Under the pieces are notes generated by a model. The model was not told the origin of the DNA, did not search any database, and saw only the letters and a program-made list of their open reading frames with translations. A stretch of DNA of 64,000 bases from an uncultured Pelagibacteraceae bacterium (GTDB lineage Bacteria; Pseudomonadota; Alphaproteobacteria; Pelagibacterales; Pelagibacteraceae), in the NCBI GenBank assembly GCA_902587155.1, contig CACIKE010000003.1, positions 1 to 64,000 on the forward strand, in the 5' to 3' direction. Shown piece after piece: positions 27,418 through 37,329 of the stretch (positions are counted from its first letter, which is position 1; the number at the start of each line of letters is the position of its first letter). The position numbers and the translations under genes were made by a program.

Positions 27418-28329
27418 TTAAGTATTATATCTTAAACTTTTTAGTATCTTATTTTTATCTAAAGTATCTAATTCAATTTTAATAGTTTTATCCACTCGCA
27501 TATCTTTACCATCTTTCCAAATACCTGCTGCAAGATGCATTATGCCAATTTTATAATTTGGTAAATATGGTTCAACAAATGTACTTTGTTTCTGATCATA
27601 TTTTGGAAGTAAATTACTTGTGATCCAATTACAATTTAAAGGAAGAAACTCTGTTTCTAAATTATCAATATAAACGGACATGTTAATTGCTAAACCTTCA
27701 GATCCAAAAATATTGCCTGCTTTTAGAGTTTTCTCTAAATTATTTTGCCAAGTACTCCATCCCTTAGATTCTTTTTCTAAGGAAAAAACTCCAATATTAA
27801 TATGTGGAGCAAAAGCTAATTTTCTAGCATCTGCATAACTAATTTTTGATTTTACAGCGTGTTTAAAATTTTGAGATTTGATTAACGCCAACTTTCCAAA
27901 AAGCCAGTTTACTTTTGATGTAATCTTATATCCTGGGCCAATTGTTTGAGTAATTCCAAGTTTTCCATCATCACATGCTTTAAAATATAAATCTATACAA
28001 TTCCAATCATTTACCCATGCATCACAATCAATCCACAGATATTTTTCGTAGTTAGGAAAGTATTTAGGTAAAAAGGCTCTTGAGACCTGACTTTTCAACC
28101 ACTCTTTACCTTTAACCTTATAACCAGGCACTTCAATATCCCATTCGGCATTTTTAATTTCATCAACTTTTTTAGATAAACTATCTCTCTGATCTTGTTT
28201 TAACCCTGCATCTAAAATACAAATAGCAACATCTTCACTCTGTTTAAATCTTTTAATTGAATCTACTAGTTCATCTAGTAAAGGAAAATAATTAGCATCG
28301 GCTAAAGAAACGATTACATTTTTTTTCAT
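27418..28329 (-). CDS. Putative glycosyltransferase (GT-A fold, DxD motif)
   Basis: A 303-residue soluble protein beginning NVIVSLADANYFPLLDELVD, a nucleotide-sugar-binding type start, followed by FPNYEKYLWIDCDAWVND. The DCDAW is a plausible DxD metal/nucleotide-sugar motif in GT8-like enzymes. Later blocks are FAPHINIGVFSLEKESKGW, GSEGLAINMSVYIDNL and LPLNCNWITSNLLPKYD. I do not recognise a characterised subfamily. It is wedged between pssA (1-bp overlap) and rlmE (0 bp), so it may act on an envelope component, though the link to phospholipid genes is only positional. Confidence 0.6.
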   Translation of the reverse strand: MKKNVIVSLADANYFPLLDELVDSIKRFKQSEDVAICILDAGLKQDQRDSLSKKVDEIKNAEWDIEVPGYKVKGKEWLKSQVSRAFLPKYFPNYEKYLWIDCDAWVNDWNCIDLYFKACDDGKLGITQTIGPGYKITSKVNWLFGKLALIKSQNFKHAVKSKISYADARKLAFAPHINIGVFSLEKESKGWSTWQNNLEKTLKAGNIFGSEGLAINMSVYIDNLETEFLPLNCNWITSNLLPKYDQKQSTFVEPYLPNYKIGIMHLAAGIWKDGKDMRVDKTIKIELDTLDKNKILKSLRYNT

Positions 28330-29132
28330 TAAAGTACGTCTTCAAGGTCATCTTCGTCTTGAATTTTGTCATTTTCATGTTGTTTCTTAATTTTTTGAAA
28401 ATGGAAAAAACTTATTGGTAATAAAAGTACATAAATTGCAGTACTTATCGCAATCACATTAAAAGTATAAATCAATAAAAGACCAAAAAATAAAACTATT
28501 CCAAATAAAAGAAATATTGTTGTTTTTCTTGGGATCACTATCTTTTTAAAAGAATAACTAGGGAATTTACTAATTAGTAAAAAAGAGGTCGCAATAAAAA
28601 AAATGGGTACCATTATATCATAATTCAATTGAACAAAGTTAAAACCACTTAAACTAATGATCAAAGGTGTTAAAACTAAAATTCCTCCAGCTGGTGATGG
28701 AACTCCCTCAAAAAAATTATCTCTCCATGAAGGTTCCTGGTTTGAGTTGATGTTAAACCGTGCTAAACGTAATGCAACGCAAATTACATAAACTAAACAA
28801 AGCAACCAACCAAATCTTCCTAGAGTATTGAGCTTCCAGAAATACATTATAAATGCTGGTGCTACCCCAAAACTGATCATATCAGTAAGCGAGTCTAATT
28901 CTTTTCCAACTTTAGAAGTCCCTCTAATTAATCTAGCTATTCTTCCATCAAGACCATCAATTAAAGCAGCAAAGAGAATTGCTATAATTGCAAGTTCAAA
29001 CCTACCATCAAGAGCAAATCGTATTGAGGATAAACCAATACAAACCCCTATTAATGTAAGCATATTTGGCAAGATCATTCTTGCTCTTTTTTTATCTGCT
29101 ACAATTTTCAAATTATTTTTTGGTTGTTCCAT
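28329..29132 (-). CDS. pssA: CDP-diacylglycerol-serine O-phosphatidyltransferase
   Basis: A 267-residue membrane enzyme with the CDP-alcohol phosphatidyltransferase signature (DGxxAR...GxxxDxxxD form) seen as DGLDGRIARLI, GKELDSLTDMISFG. About six to eight membrane segments follow, with PSPAGGILVLTPLII in the middle. It makes phosphatidylserine from CDP-diacylglycerol and serine at the inner membrane. The next gene upstream in the transcript is psd, whose product decarboxylates phosphatidylserine, giving a complete two-step route to phosphatidylethanolamine. Confidence 0.93.
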   Translation of the reverse strand: MEQPKNNLKIVADKKRARMILPNMLTLIGVCIGLSSIRFALDGRFELAIIAILFAALIDGLDGRIARLIRGTSKVGKELDSLTDMISFGVAPAFIMYFWKLNTLGRFGWLLCLVYVICVALRLARFNINSNQEPSWRDNFFEGVPSPAGGILVLTPLIISLSGFNFVQLNYDIMVPIFFIATSFLLISKFPSYSFKKIVIPRKTTIFLLFGIVLFFGLLLIYTFNVIAISTAIYVLLLPISFFHFQKIKKQHENDKIQDEDDLEDVL

Positions 29133-29133
29133 T

Positions 29134-29781
29134 TTATTTTTTAGCTAGTAGTGTTTCACCCGAAATAGCTTTTTGGCCTACTTTTACTAAAGGTTGATAA
29201 TTCTCATAATAAACATCTGCTCTGCTTCCAAATCTTATCATTCCAATTCTATCACCTTGTTTTAAATCTTGACCTTTATTAGACTCACAAACTATTCTTC
29301 TAGCTATAAGACCTGCTATTTGAACTACAACAATATCGTTATTGTCTGTGTCTTTAATTTTAAAATAATTTCTCTCGTTATCTTCACTTGCTTTATCAAG
29401 AGAAGCATTAACAAATATTCCAGGCTTATATAAAATTTCCTCAATCTTTCCAGCGCATGGAGTTCTATTAACATGGCAATCAAATACGTTCATAAAAACA
29501 CTAATTTTATTAAATTTTTTATTTTCTAAACCTAGCTCTTTTGGACCATCAACTTCTTCAACTTTTATGATTTCTCCATCAGCAGGGCTAACTAGATAAT
29601 TTTTATCATCAATGATTACTCTATCAGGATCTCTAAAAAAATAATAAACCCAGATTGTTAATACCAAACCAATTAAACCTAAAAAATTACTGAAACTATA
29701 AAATACGATTGTAATAATTCCAGAGATAACTAGGAACTTGTATCCCTCAGCGTGAATTTTTGGAAATATCTTACTAAACAT
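29134..29781 (-). CDS. psd: Phosphatidylserine decarboxylase proenzyme (short form)
   Basis: A 215-residue short-form decarboxylase. Two N-terminal membrane stretches (FLVISGIITIVFYSFSNFLG and a following segment) precede YLVSPADGEIIKVEEVDG, VFMNVFDCHVNRTPCAGKIE and the self-cleavage region IGMIRFGSRADVYY. There the serine of GS becomes the pyruvoyl cofactor. It makes phosphatidylethanolamine. The gene is 1 bp from pssA and heads the fifteen-gene minus-strand run; icd starts divergently 73 bp away. Confidence 0.93.
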   Translation of the reverse strand: MFSKIFPKIHAEGYKFLVISGIITIVFYSFSNFLGLIGLVLTIWVYYFFRDPDRVIIDDKNYLVSPADGEIIKVEEVDGPKELGLENKKFNKISVFMNVFDCHVNRTPCAGKIEEILYKPGIFVNASLDKASEDNERNYFKIKDTDNNDIVVVQIAGLIARRIVCESNKGQDLKQGDRIGMIRFGSRADVYYENYQPLVKVGQKAISGETLLAKK

Positions 29782-29791
29782 GTTCTTCTAT

Positions 29792-29821
29792 TTGATAATT
29801 TTTCATTAATATGTATATAAA
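29792..29821 (+). promoter_or_regulatory. Candidate sigma-70 promoter of icd
   Basis: Within the 73-bp psd-icd divergent spacer, TTGATA is followed 16 bp later by TATATA (or 18 bp later by the overlapping TATAAA). Both fit a housekeeping promoter firing towards icd, 33-36 bp before the GTG start. AT richness makes chance matches common, so this is a candidate only. Confidence 0.4.
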
Positions 29822-29854
29822 ATTACGAAATTCAATTATTAAGATATAAATAAA

Positions 29855-31069
29855 GTGAGCAAAATTACTGTAAAAAACCCCATTGTAGAGTTAGATGGTG
29901 ATGAAATGACCAGAATAATCTGGGAATTTATTAAAAAAAAATTAATCCTTCCTTATCTTGATATCAGTATTGAGTACTATGATTTAGGTATGAAAAGCAG
30001 GGATGATACTGATGACCAGATTACAATAGACTCTGCTAATGCGATTAAGAAAATTGGTGTAGGTATAAAGTGCGCTACAATCACTCCTGATGAAGCTCGA
30101 GTTGAGGAATTTAATTTAAAAAAAATGTGGAGATCGCCAAATGGAACAATAAGAAATATCATTGGTGGAACTGTTTTTAGAGAGCCCATAATTTGTTCTA
30201 ACATTCCAAAATTAGTACCTTCATGGTCAGATCCTGTAGTAATTGGCAGACATGCCTTTGGCGATCAATACAGAGCAACCGATTTTAAAGTTCCAGGTAA
30301 AGGAAAGATGGAAGTTAAGTGGACATCAGAAGACGGTAAAGATGAAATTAAATACGAGGTATTTAATTTTACTGGACCAGGAGTAGCCCTTTCTATGTAT
30401 AACTTAGATAAATCTATCGAAGACTTTGCTAGATCTTGCTTTAGCTACGGTCTTATCAAAAAGTGGCCCGTCTATCTTTCAACAAAAAATACGATCCTAA
30501 AGAAATACGACGGACGTTTTAAAGATATATTTGAAGAAGTGTTTAATAAAGAATTTAAAGAAAAATTTGATAAGGAAAAAATTACTTATGAACATAGATT
30601 AATTGACGACATGGTGGCTTGTGCAATGAAATGGAGTGGAAAATATATTTGGGCTTGTAAAAATTACGATGGTGATGTTCAGTCTGATACGATGGCTCAG
30701 GGTTACGGGTCTTTAGGTCTAATGACAAGTACGCTATTAACTCCTGATGGAAAAATTATGGAAGCCGAGGCAGCTCATGGAACGGTTACAAGGCATTATA
30801 GAATGCATCAACAAGGAAAGGAAACATCAACCAATCCTATCGCCTCAATTTTTGCCTGGACGAGAGGTTTAGCTCACCGGGGTAAATTGGATGGAAATGA
30901 TGATCTTATAAAGTTTGCTAACACTATTGAGCAAGTTTGTATTGATTGTGTCGAAAGTGGATCTATGACCAAAGATTTAGCTATATTAGTTGGGCCATCA
31001 AGTAAGTACTTAACTACAAATCAATTTCTAGACGAAATTGATAATAATTTAAAAAAGAAATTAAATTAA
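29855..31069 (+). CDS. icd: NADP-dependent isocitrate dehydrogenase (homodimeric type II)
   Basis: A 404-residue enzyme of the eukaryote-like NADP-IDH subfamily: [20 protein letters not shown] at the start, [59 protein letters not shown] and [12 protein letters not shown] with [19 protein letters not shown]. It converts isocitrate to 2-oxoglutarate with NADPH, downstream of AcnA. Translation starts at GTG (29855), which yields the expected N-terminus; no ATG fits better. The stop overlaps the convergent alaS stop by 9 bp. Confidence 0.96.
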   Translation: MSKITVKNPIVELDGDEMTRIIWEFIKKKLILPYLDISIEYYDLGMKSRDDTDDQITIDSANAIKKIGVGIKCATITPDEARVEEFNLKKMWRSPNGTIRNIIGGTVFREPIICSNIPKLVPSWSDPVVIGRHAFGDQYRATDFKVPGKGKMEVKWTSEDGKDEIKYEVFNFTGPGVALSMYNLDKSIEDFARSCFSYGLIKKWPVYLSTKNTILKKYDGRFKDIFEEVFNKEFKEKFDKEKITYEHRLIDDMVACAMKWSGKYIWACKNYDGDVQSDTMAQGYGSLGLMTSTLLTPDGKIMEAEAAHGTVTRHYRMHQQGKETSTNPIASIFAWTRGLAHRGKLDGNDDLIKFANTIEQVCIDCVESGSMTKDLAILVGPSSKYLTTNQFLDEIDNNLKKKLN

Positions 31070-33727
31070 GGACTTAATTTTTTCAAAAGCTTCATCAATT
31101 TTACTCTTATCTTGACCCCCTGCTTGAGCAAAATCTTTTCTACCACCACCACCTTTTCCACCAATTGTCTCTGATCCTAATTTTGCAAATTTTACTGCAT
31201 CATATTTATCAACTAATTTTTCAGTAATACCAACTGCTAAGCCAACCTTATCTTCACTGTTTGCAAAAACAATTACAATACCATCGCCTAATTCTTTTTT
31301 ACCATTGTCAACTAATTTTCTTAAATCTTTAGGAGGTAAATCTTGCACTTTTTGAAATCTAACTTTTATATTGTTTATCTTATCATCTTTAATAATGTTT
31401 TTAGTTTTGTCTTTAAGGACTGAACTAACATTTAATTGTTCAAGTTGTCGTGAAAGATTTTTTATAATTTCTTTTAAATCTTTATTATCAACATTTGGTT
31501 TGCCTCCAAGTTTAATAATTTGCGATGACAAATCTTTAATCGTTTCTTCATCTTTTTGAGTGGATAAAGTTGATAATTTTTCTTTATTCTTAATAAAATC
31601 CTCAAGTTGTTTATCTCTTAAAGCCTCAACTCTTCTAACGCCCGCAGCAATAGACGATTGGCTTACGGTTTTAAATTTTCCAATATCACCGGTATTTTTG
31701 ACATGTGTACCTCCACATAATTCTGTTGAAAAGTATGCTTCTTTTTCCTTTCCCATAGATACAACACGGACTTCTTCTCCATATTTTTCACCAAAAAAAG
31801 CTAGTGCTCCTTTTTCAATTGCAGCTTTTGGTGTCATAATTCTTGTGGTTACTTCAGAACTATTTGAAACATATTCATTAACTAATTGATCGATAGTTTC
31901 TAACTCTTCATTGGTAATCGGTTTCATATGACTAAAGTCAAATCTTAATCTGTCTGGAGCAACTAATGATCCTTTTTGCATAACATGTTTACCTAAGGTT
32001 CTTCTTAATGACTCGTGGAGTAAGTGTGTAGCAGAATGATAAGCTTTTAGATTATCTCTTCTCTCTACATCTATTTTCATTTCAACTACATCATTAATTT
32101 TCATTTCTCCAGTTTTCACAGATCCGTAATGAACAAATAAGTCTCCAAGTTTTTTTTGTGTATCTTCTACTTCAAAAACAGAGTTACCAGAGACAATTCT
32201 GCCTTTGTCTCCAAGTTGTCCTCCTGACTCTCCATAAAACGGGGTTTGATTGGTAATGATCATTCCTTCTTCACCAGAAGATAAAGATTTTGTTTCTTTG
32301 TTATCTTTAATTAAGTTTAAGACAACACCCTCAGACTGATTAGACTCGTAACCTAAAAATTCTGTTGGACCAGTTTTATCTTTTATTGAAAACCAAATTG
32401 CTTCCTCAGAACTATCCCCAGAACCTTTCCAATTCTTTTTTGCAAGTTCTTTACTTTTTTTCATTAATTCATCAAATTTCTGATGATCAACTTTTAAAAA
32501 TTTATTCTTTAAAATGTCTTCAGTAAGATCTAATGGAAAACCATAGGTGTCATATAATTTGAATGCGACATTCCCAGGTAAAACTTTGTCTATTTTTGTA
32601 ATTTCATCATTCAAAATTTTGATACCTCTATCTAGCAAAACTAAAAATTTTTCCTCCTCCATTCTTAAAGTTTCTTTGATTAAAGATTGAGACCTTTCAA
32701 GCTCTGGATAATTTCCTGACATCTCGTTTTTTAATGAGTCAAAAATTTTAAAAAAAATTGGTTCTTTTGATCCTAACAAATGAGAATGTCTCATTCCTCT
32801 TCTCATAATTCTTCTTAGAACATATCCTCGACCTTCATTTGATGGTAAAACTCCTTCGGCTAGAAGAAATGAGCTTGCTCTTAAGTGATCAGCAATTACT
32901 CTAAAACTTGATATATTTTTATCTTCTTGTTTGACTTTTGTTGCATCAGATATTGAGCTAATTAATTTCTTAAAATGATCAGTTTGATAGTTATCATGTG
33001 TGCCTTGTAAAAGAGCTGCAATTCTCTCTAATCCCATCCCTGTATCAACAGATGGTTTTGGCAAATCTATTCTTTTTTCTTTTGAGACTTGCTCATACTG
33101 CATAAAGACCAAATTCCAAATTTCAATAAAACGATCTCCATCTTGATCTTTGGTTCCTGGCAGTCCACCTTTTAAGTGATCACCATGATCATAAAATATT
33201 TCTGAGCAAGGGCCACAAGGGCCAGTTTCACCCATAGACCAGAAGTTATCTGATGTTGCAATTCTAATTATTCTGTCATCACTAAAACCCGCTATTTTTT
33301 TCCAGAAATTAAAAGCCTCATCATCTTCATGAAAAACAGTTACATAAAGCCTATTTTTATCTAAACCAAAATCTTTGGTAATTAAATTCCATGCAAGTTC
33401 AATTCCTCTTTCTTTGAAATAATCCCCAAAAGAAAAATTTCCCAACATTTCAAAGAAGGTATGATGTCTTGGAGTGTAACCAACATTTTCTAAATCATTA
33501 TGTTTCCCGCCTGCTCTAACACACTTTTGTGAAGTAGTAGCTCTTTGGTAATCTCTTTTTTCTAGACCTGTAAATACATTTTTAAACTGAACCATTCCTG
33601 AATTAGCAAACATTAAAGTTGGATCGTTATTTGGAACTAAATTGCTAGACTCAACAATTTTATGATCGTTTTTCTCGAAGTATTTAAGAAACGTACTCCT
33701 TATTTCATTTAATGATTTGTCCGTCAT
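31061..33727 (-). CDS. alaS: Alanyl-tRNA synthetase
   Basis: A full-length 888-residue class II synthetase. The N-terminal catalytic core has [39 protein letters not shown] and [20 protein letters not shown]. The editing domain has [15 protein letters not shown] and [17 protein letters not shown], supplying the zinc ligands. The C-terminal DHHA1 domain includes the glycine-rich [17 protein letters not shown]. It charges tRNA-Ala and clears mischarged Ser/Gly. It is a single-gene unit; the divergent TPR-methyltransferase gene begins 65 bp from its start. Confidence 0.97.
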   Translation of the reverse strand: MTDKSLNEIRSTFLKYFEKNDHKIVESSNLVPNNDPTLMFANSGMVQFKNVFTGLEKRDYQRATTSQKCVRAGGKHNDLENVGYTPRHHTFFEMLGNFSFGDYFKERGIELAWNLITKDFGLDKNRLYVTVFHEDDEAFNFWKKIAGFSDDRIIRIATSDNFWSMGETGPCGPCSEIFYDHGDHLKGGLPGTKDQDGDRFIEIWNLVFMQYEQVSKEKRIDLPKPSVDTGMGLERIAALLQGTHDNYQTDHFKKLISSISDATKVKQEDKNISSFRVIADHLRASSFLLAEGVLPSNEGRGYVLRRIMRRGMRHSHLLGSKEPIFFKIFDSLKNEMSGNYPELERSQSLIKETLRMEEEKFLVLLDRGIKILNDEITKIDKVLPGNVAFKLYDTYGFPLDLTEDILKNKFLKVDHQKFDELMKKSKELAKKNWKGSGDSSEEAIWFSIKDKTGPTEFLGYESNQSEGVVLNLIKDNKETKSLSSGEEGMIITNQTPFYGESGGQLGDKGRIVSGNSVFEVEDTQKKLGDLFVHYGSVKTGEMKINDVVEMKIDVERRDNLKAYHSATHLLHESLRRTLGKHVMQKGSLVAPDRLRFDFSHMKPITNEELETIDQLVNEYVSNSSEVTTRIMTPKAAIEKGALAFFGEKYGEEVRVVSMGKEKEAYFSTELCGGTHVKNTGDIGKFKTVSQSSIAAGVRRVEALRDKQLEDFIKNKEKLSTLSTQKDEETIKDLSSQIIKLGGKPNVDNKDLKEIIKNLSRQLEQLNVSSVLKDKTKNIIKDDKINNIKVRFQKVQDLPPKDLRKLVDNGKKELGDGIVIVFANSEDKVGLAVGITEKLVDKYDAVKFAKLGSETIGGKGGGGRKDFAQAGGQDKSKIDEAFEKIKSLI

Positions 33728-33792
33728 ATTTTTAAAATACAGCTTTTTTAAACTATGTCTAGTTAGCTTATTCGATCAACTGGACACTTAAC

Positions 33793-36015
33793 ATGAGTTT
33801 TAGTAGTTTCGTGACCATGAAAAAAATTCATGATAATTTTTTTGAACCATCTGAGAAACAATTGAAAAGCCTCCTAGAACATTATAAAGCTAGACGATAT
33901 ATTGATGCAGAAAAATTATCACTATCTATCACTCGAGAATTCCCTAAACATAAGCTTGCCTGGAAAGTCTTTGCTGCTGTACTTAAACAAAATGGAAAGT
34001 TAAATGAGTCATTAATTGCCTGTCAAAAATCTATACAGTTGGATCCAAAGGATGCAGAAGCCCACAAAAATTTAGGTATCATACTACAAGAAAAAGGTAG
34101 ATTAAAAGATTCTGAAATTAGCTTTAAAAAAGCAATAGCGTTAGAGCCTAGATATTTCGAAGCTCACAGTAATTTAGGTAGGAACCTTAAAGAGCAAGGT
34201 AAGTTAAAAGATGCTGAGATAAGCTTTAGACAAGTGATAGAATTAAAACCTGATTTTGCTGAAGCGCATAGTAACTTGGGAGTTCTTCTACAAATCCAGG
34301 GTAGATTTAAAGAGGCTGAATTGAGTTATAAAAAGGCGATAGAGTTAAAATCAAACTATGCAAGAGCTCACAATAATCTGGGTGTCTTACTAGAAAAACA
34401 AGGCAGGTTACATGAAGCATGCTTCGCTTTTTTTCAAGCAATAAATTTAAATTCACATTTCGCTGATGCTTTTACAAATCTTGGTATAACTTTAAAAAAT
34501 GTAAGGTTCAATTCATCAAACACAAAGCTCTACCCAATTTTAATTCGACTTATAAATGCTGATAATTTTGTTCGGCCTTCAAATATAGCCCCAAGTATTT
34601 TAAGTCTCTTAGAACATGATCCCATAATCAAGAACTTACTGATTAAAAAAAATTTCGTAACTAGCCTCGAAGAGGTAAATATCATAATCAAAAATCTTGA
34701 TAAACTTACTATTCTTCATCATCTAATGCGAGTGTGCCCACTTCCTGATCTCAGGTTTGAAAGGCTTTTTGTAAATATGCGAAGTTTAATTCTTAATAAT
34801 TTAGATAATATAGATGCATCATCTGAATTAATCTATTTTTTATCAACACTTTCTCTTCACTGTTTTACTAATGAATACGTTTATTTAGAAAAAAATAAAG
34901 AGACTGAAATCATTAAGAACCTAGAGACTGAAATTTCACATAACATCGAAAAATCAAATCAACCTCAGGCAAAAACCGTTTTGTGTTTAGCATCTTATCG
35001 ACCTTTACATCAATACGATTGGTGCAAAAAATTAAAAACTCTTGATAATCTGAAGGAGGTAAAGTCTCGACTAATTGATGAGCCTTATGCTGAAAGGGCA
35101 ATAATGGCTAAAATTCCTTTATTAGGAGAAATATCGGACAATGTATCACGCAAAGTAAGAGCGCAGTATGAACAAAACCCTTATCCAAGATGGATAAAAA
35201 CTAGATTAGACAAAAAGGCAAAATCAATTTCTGAGGCTTGTGCTGATGTAAATATATATCTCCATTCCGAGAGTATTAAAGAGGTAATTGCTCCGTCTAT
35301 ACTTGTTGCTGGTTGTGGTACAGGGCAACATTCTATAGGAATGTCCACTCAATTTTCTAACTGCCAAGTTACTGCAGTAGATTTAAGTCTGGCAAGTCTC
35401 TCTTACGCTAAAAGGAAGACTGCTGATCTTGGGATTACTAACTTAAAATATTTGCAAGCAGACATCCTAAAGCTAGATCAACTAAAAGAAAAATTTGATA
35501 TAGTTGACAGTGTAGGTGTTCTTCATCATATGGATGAACCCATGACTGGGTGGAAAGTTCTTACAAATCTCCTTAAGCCTAGTGGCTTAATGAGGATAGG
35601 TTTATATAGTGAATTAGCTAGACAAGAAATTGTGAACATTAGAAAAGAAATAGCATTGAAGAAAGTTGGTGCGTCTGAGTCTGAAATTAGAGAGTACAGG
35701 CAAAAACTTGCAGAATCGAATGAAAAGGATCATCAGCAATTAACTAAGTCTAGTGATTTTTATAGTCTCAGCACATTAAGAGACTTAATATTTCATGTAC
35801 AAGAGCATCGTTTTACTATTCCACAGATTAAAAATTGTCTGGAAGAATTAGGACTAAAGTTCTGTGGATTTACAAATAAAGAGGCTATCTCAAATTTTAG
35901 AAAGCTTCATGGGGAAAGCGCTGATATCTACGATCTGAAACAGTGGAATCAATTCGAGCAAAATAATCCTCAAATTTTTGCTGGGATGTACCAATTTTGG
36001 TGTCAAAAGATATAA
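33793..36015 (+). CDS. TPR-repeat / SAM-dependent methyltransferase fusion protein
   Basis: A 740-residue protein. Residues ~45-235 hold five or six 34-residue TPR units (EAHKNLGIILQEKGRLKDSE, EAHSNLGVLLQIQGRFKEAE). A middle helical region of unknown fold follows. RAQYEQNPYPRWIKT at about 455-470 precedes a class I methyltransferase domain with SAM motif ILVAGCGTGQHSIG (~500) and DIVDSVGVLHHMDEP. The C-terminus ends in FAGMYQFWCQK. I have seen this architecture in marine bacterial proteins of unknown substrate. Starts at 33793 or 33817 are both possible; neither has a clear ribosome binding site. It stands alone between alaS and recA with its own hairpin terminator. Confidence 0.8.
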   Translation: MSFSSFVTMKKIHDNFFEPSEKQLKSLLEHYKARRYIDAEKLSLSITREFPKHKLAWKVFAAVLKQNGKLNESLIACQKSIQLDPKDAEAHKNLGIILQEKGRLKDSEISFKKAIALEPRYFEAHSNLGRNLKEQGKLKDAEISFRQVIELKPDFAEAHSNLGVLLQIQGRFKEAELSYKKAIELKSNYARAHNNLGVLLEKQGRLHEACFAFFQAINLNSHFADAFTNLGITLKNVRFNSSNTKLYPILIRLINADNFVRPSNIAPSILSLLEHDPIIKNLLIKKNFVTSLEEVNIIIKNLDKLTILHHLMRVCPLPDLRFERLFVNMRSLILNNLDNIDASSELIYFLSTLSLHCFTNEYVYLEKNKETEIIKNLETEISHNIEKSNQPQAKTVLCLASYRPLHQYDWCKKLKTLDNLKEVKSRLIDEPYAERAIMAKIPLLGEISDNVSRKVRAQYEQNPYPRWIKTRLDKKAKSISEACADVNIYLHSESIKEVIAPSILVAGCGTGQHSIGMSTQFSNCQVTAVDLSLASLSYAKRKTADLGITNLKYLQADILKLDQLKEKFDIVDSVGVLHHMDEPMTGWKVLTNLLKPSGLMRIGLYSELARQEIVNIRKEIALKKVGASESEIREYRQKLAESNEKDHQQLTKSSDFYSLSTLRDLIFHVQEHRFTIPQIKNCLEELGLKFCGFTNKEAISNFRKLHGESADIYDLKQWNQFEQNNPQIFAGMYQFWCQKI

Positions 36016-36024
36016 GTTTGGGAA

Positions 36025-36050
36025 AAAGGCGCTTAACTAAAAGCGCCTTT
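36025..36050. terminator. Bidirectional intrinsic terminator between the TPR-methyltransferase gene and recA
   Basis: AAAGGCGCTT and AAGCGCCTTT form a perfect 10-bp stem with a six-base loop (AACTAA). The stem starts 10 bp after the methyltransferase stop and 24 bp beyond the recA stop. Reading towards recA's downstream side it ends in a run of Ts (CCTTTTT); in the other direction the T run is shorter. It probably serves both convergent genes, mainly recA. Confidence 0.85.
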
Positions 36051-36073
36051 GTTAGTAAAGATGACCTTTAATT

Positions 36074-37222
36074 CTAGTTCTTTTTAGTAGGAGTAGTCTC
36101 TTTTGTAGCCTCTTCTTTTTCAGCTACTTTTTTCTCCTTTTCAATTTTTTCAGGACTTAATGGATTTCCTTCAATTTTCTTTGAAATCACACCAGCTTTT
36201 TCTCTAATTGCCATTTCTATTTCTGCAGCAACTTTAGGGTTTTGTGCAAGATAAGTTTTTGCATTTTCTCTACCTTGTCCAATTTTCTCACCTTTATAAG
36301 CATACCAAGCTCCTGATTTTTCAATGATATCAGCTTTAGCACCTAGGTCGACTAACTCACCCATTTTGCTAATACCTCTTCCATACATCAAATCAAACTC
36401 GACAACTTTAAATGGTGGTGCAACTTTGTTTTTAACTACTTTAACTCTTGTAGTATTTCCAATAATTTCATCTTTGTCTTTGATAGCACCAATTCTTCTA
36501 ATGTCCATTCTTACAGATGAATAAAACTTAAGTGCGTTACCACCTGATGTTGTTTCTGGACTTCCAAACATAACACCAATTTTCATTCTGATTTGATTAA
36601 TGAAAATCATCATTGTGTTTGTATTTGAAATTGAACCAGTTAATTTTCTTAAAGCCTGACTCATTAATCTTGACTGAAGACCAACGTGATGATCTCCCAT
36701 TTCACCTTCAATTTCAGCTTTTGGAGTTAAAGCTGCAACTGAGTCAATTACGATAACTGAAATAGAGCCTGATTTTACTAATGTATCTGCTATTTCTAAA
36801 GCTTGTTCACCAGCATCTGGTTGCGAAATTAAAAGCTCCTCAGTATTTACACCTAATTTTTTTGCGTAAACTGGATCTAAAGCATGCTCTGCATCAACGA
36901 ATGCACAAATTCCACCTGCTTTTTGAGCTTCAGCAACAACTTGTAATGCTAATGTAGTTTTTCCAGAAGACTCTGGCCCGTAAACTTCAATAATTCTTCC
37001 TTTAGGTAAACCGCCTATTCCTAAAGCTAAATCTAAACTTAAAGAACCTGTTGATATCGACTCGATATCCATTGCTCTTTTTTCACCAAGCTTCATCACA
37101 GAACCTTTTCCAAAATTATCTGTGATTTGGCTGATTGCTGCGTCTAAAGCTTTATTTTTCTCTTTATTATCCAATTCTTGATCTTTAGTAGATTTAACTA
37201 CTTTTAAGTTATTTTTAGTCAT
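36074..37222 (-). CDS. recA: Recombinase RecA
   Basis: A 382-residue RecA with Walker [72 protein letters not shown] and the L2-loop/C-terminal block [18 protein letters not shown]. It drives homologous recombination and stimulates self-cleavage of LexA and UmuD. The C-terminal 40 residues are Lys/Glu-rich, as usual. It has a GAGG ribosome binding site. Upstream lies a motif shared with umuD (separate entry). Its transcript ends at the hairpin at 36025-36050. Confidence 0.98.
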   Translation of the reverse strand: MTKNNLKVVKSTKDQELDNKEKNKALDAAISQITDNFGKGSVMKLGEKRAMDIESISTGSLSLDLALGIGGLPKGRIIEVYGPESSGKTTLALQVVAEAQKAGGICAFVDAEHALDPVYAKKLGVNTEELLISQPDAGEQALEIADTLVKSGSISVIVIDSVAALTPKAEIEGEMGDHHVGLQSRLMSQALRKLTGSISNTNTMMIFINQIRMKIGVMFGSPETTSGGNALKFYSSVRMDIRRIGAIKDKDEIIGNTTRVKVVKNKVAPPFKVVEFDLMYGRGISKMGELVDLGAKADIIEKSGAWYAYKGEKIGQGRENAKTYLAQNPKVAAEIEMAIREKAGVISKKIEGNPLSPEKIEKEKKVAEKEEATKETTPTKKN

Positions 37223-37263
37223 TTTTTGCCTCTTTTTTTAATATTTTTGTCACTCGAATCATG

Positions 37264-37287
37264 CTTATAAATGTACACATTTTGTTC
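37264..37287 (-). promoter_or_regulatory. Putative SOS operator and -10 element upstream of recA
   Basis: On the plus strand 37271-37287 reads ATGTACACATTTTGTTC. This contains GTAC-N7-GTTC, one base off the alphaproteobacterial LexA box GTTC-N7-GTTC. A minus-strand TATAAG (complement of 37264-37269) next to it could be the -10 element, 42-48 bp before the ATG. The first fourteen bases match the umuD upstream region at twelve positions (ATGTTCACGTTTTG). The remaining ~40 bp up to tolC shows nothing else I can name. Confidence 0.6.
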
Positions 37288-37329
37288 TCATTGGCAAGAT
37301 TTATTTATTTAAGCCTAAAAAAACTAATT

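Noticed and set aside
33793-34500. Tandem DNA repeat in the TPR region of the methyltransferase
   Set aside because: Similarity is at protein level (34-residue TPR units); the DNA copies are too diverged to call a nucleotide repeat.
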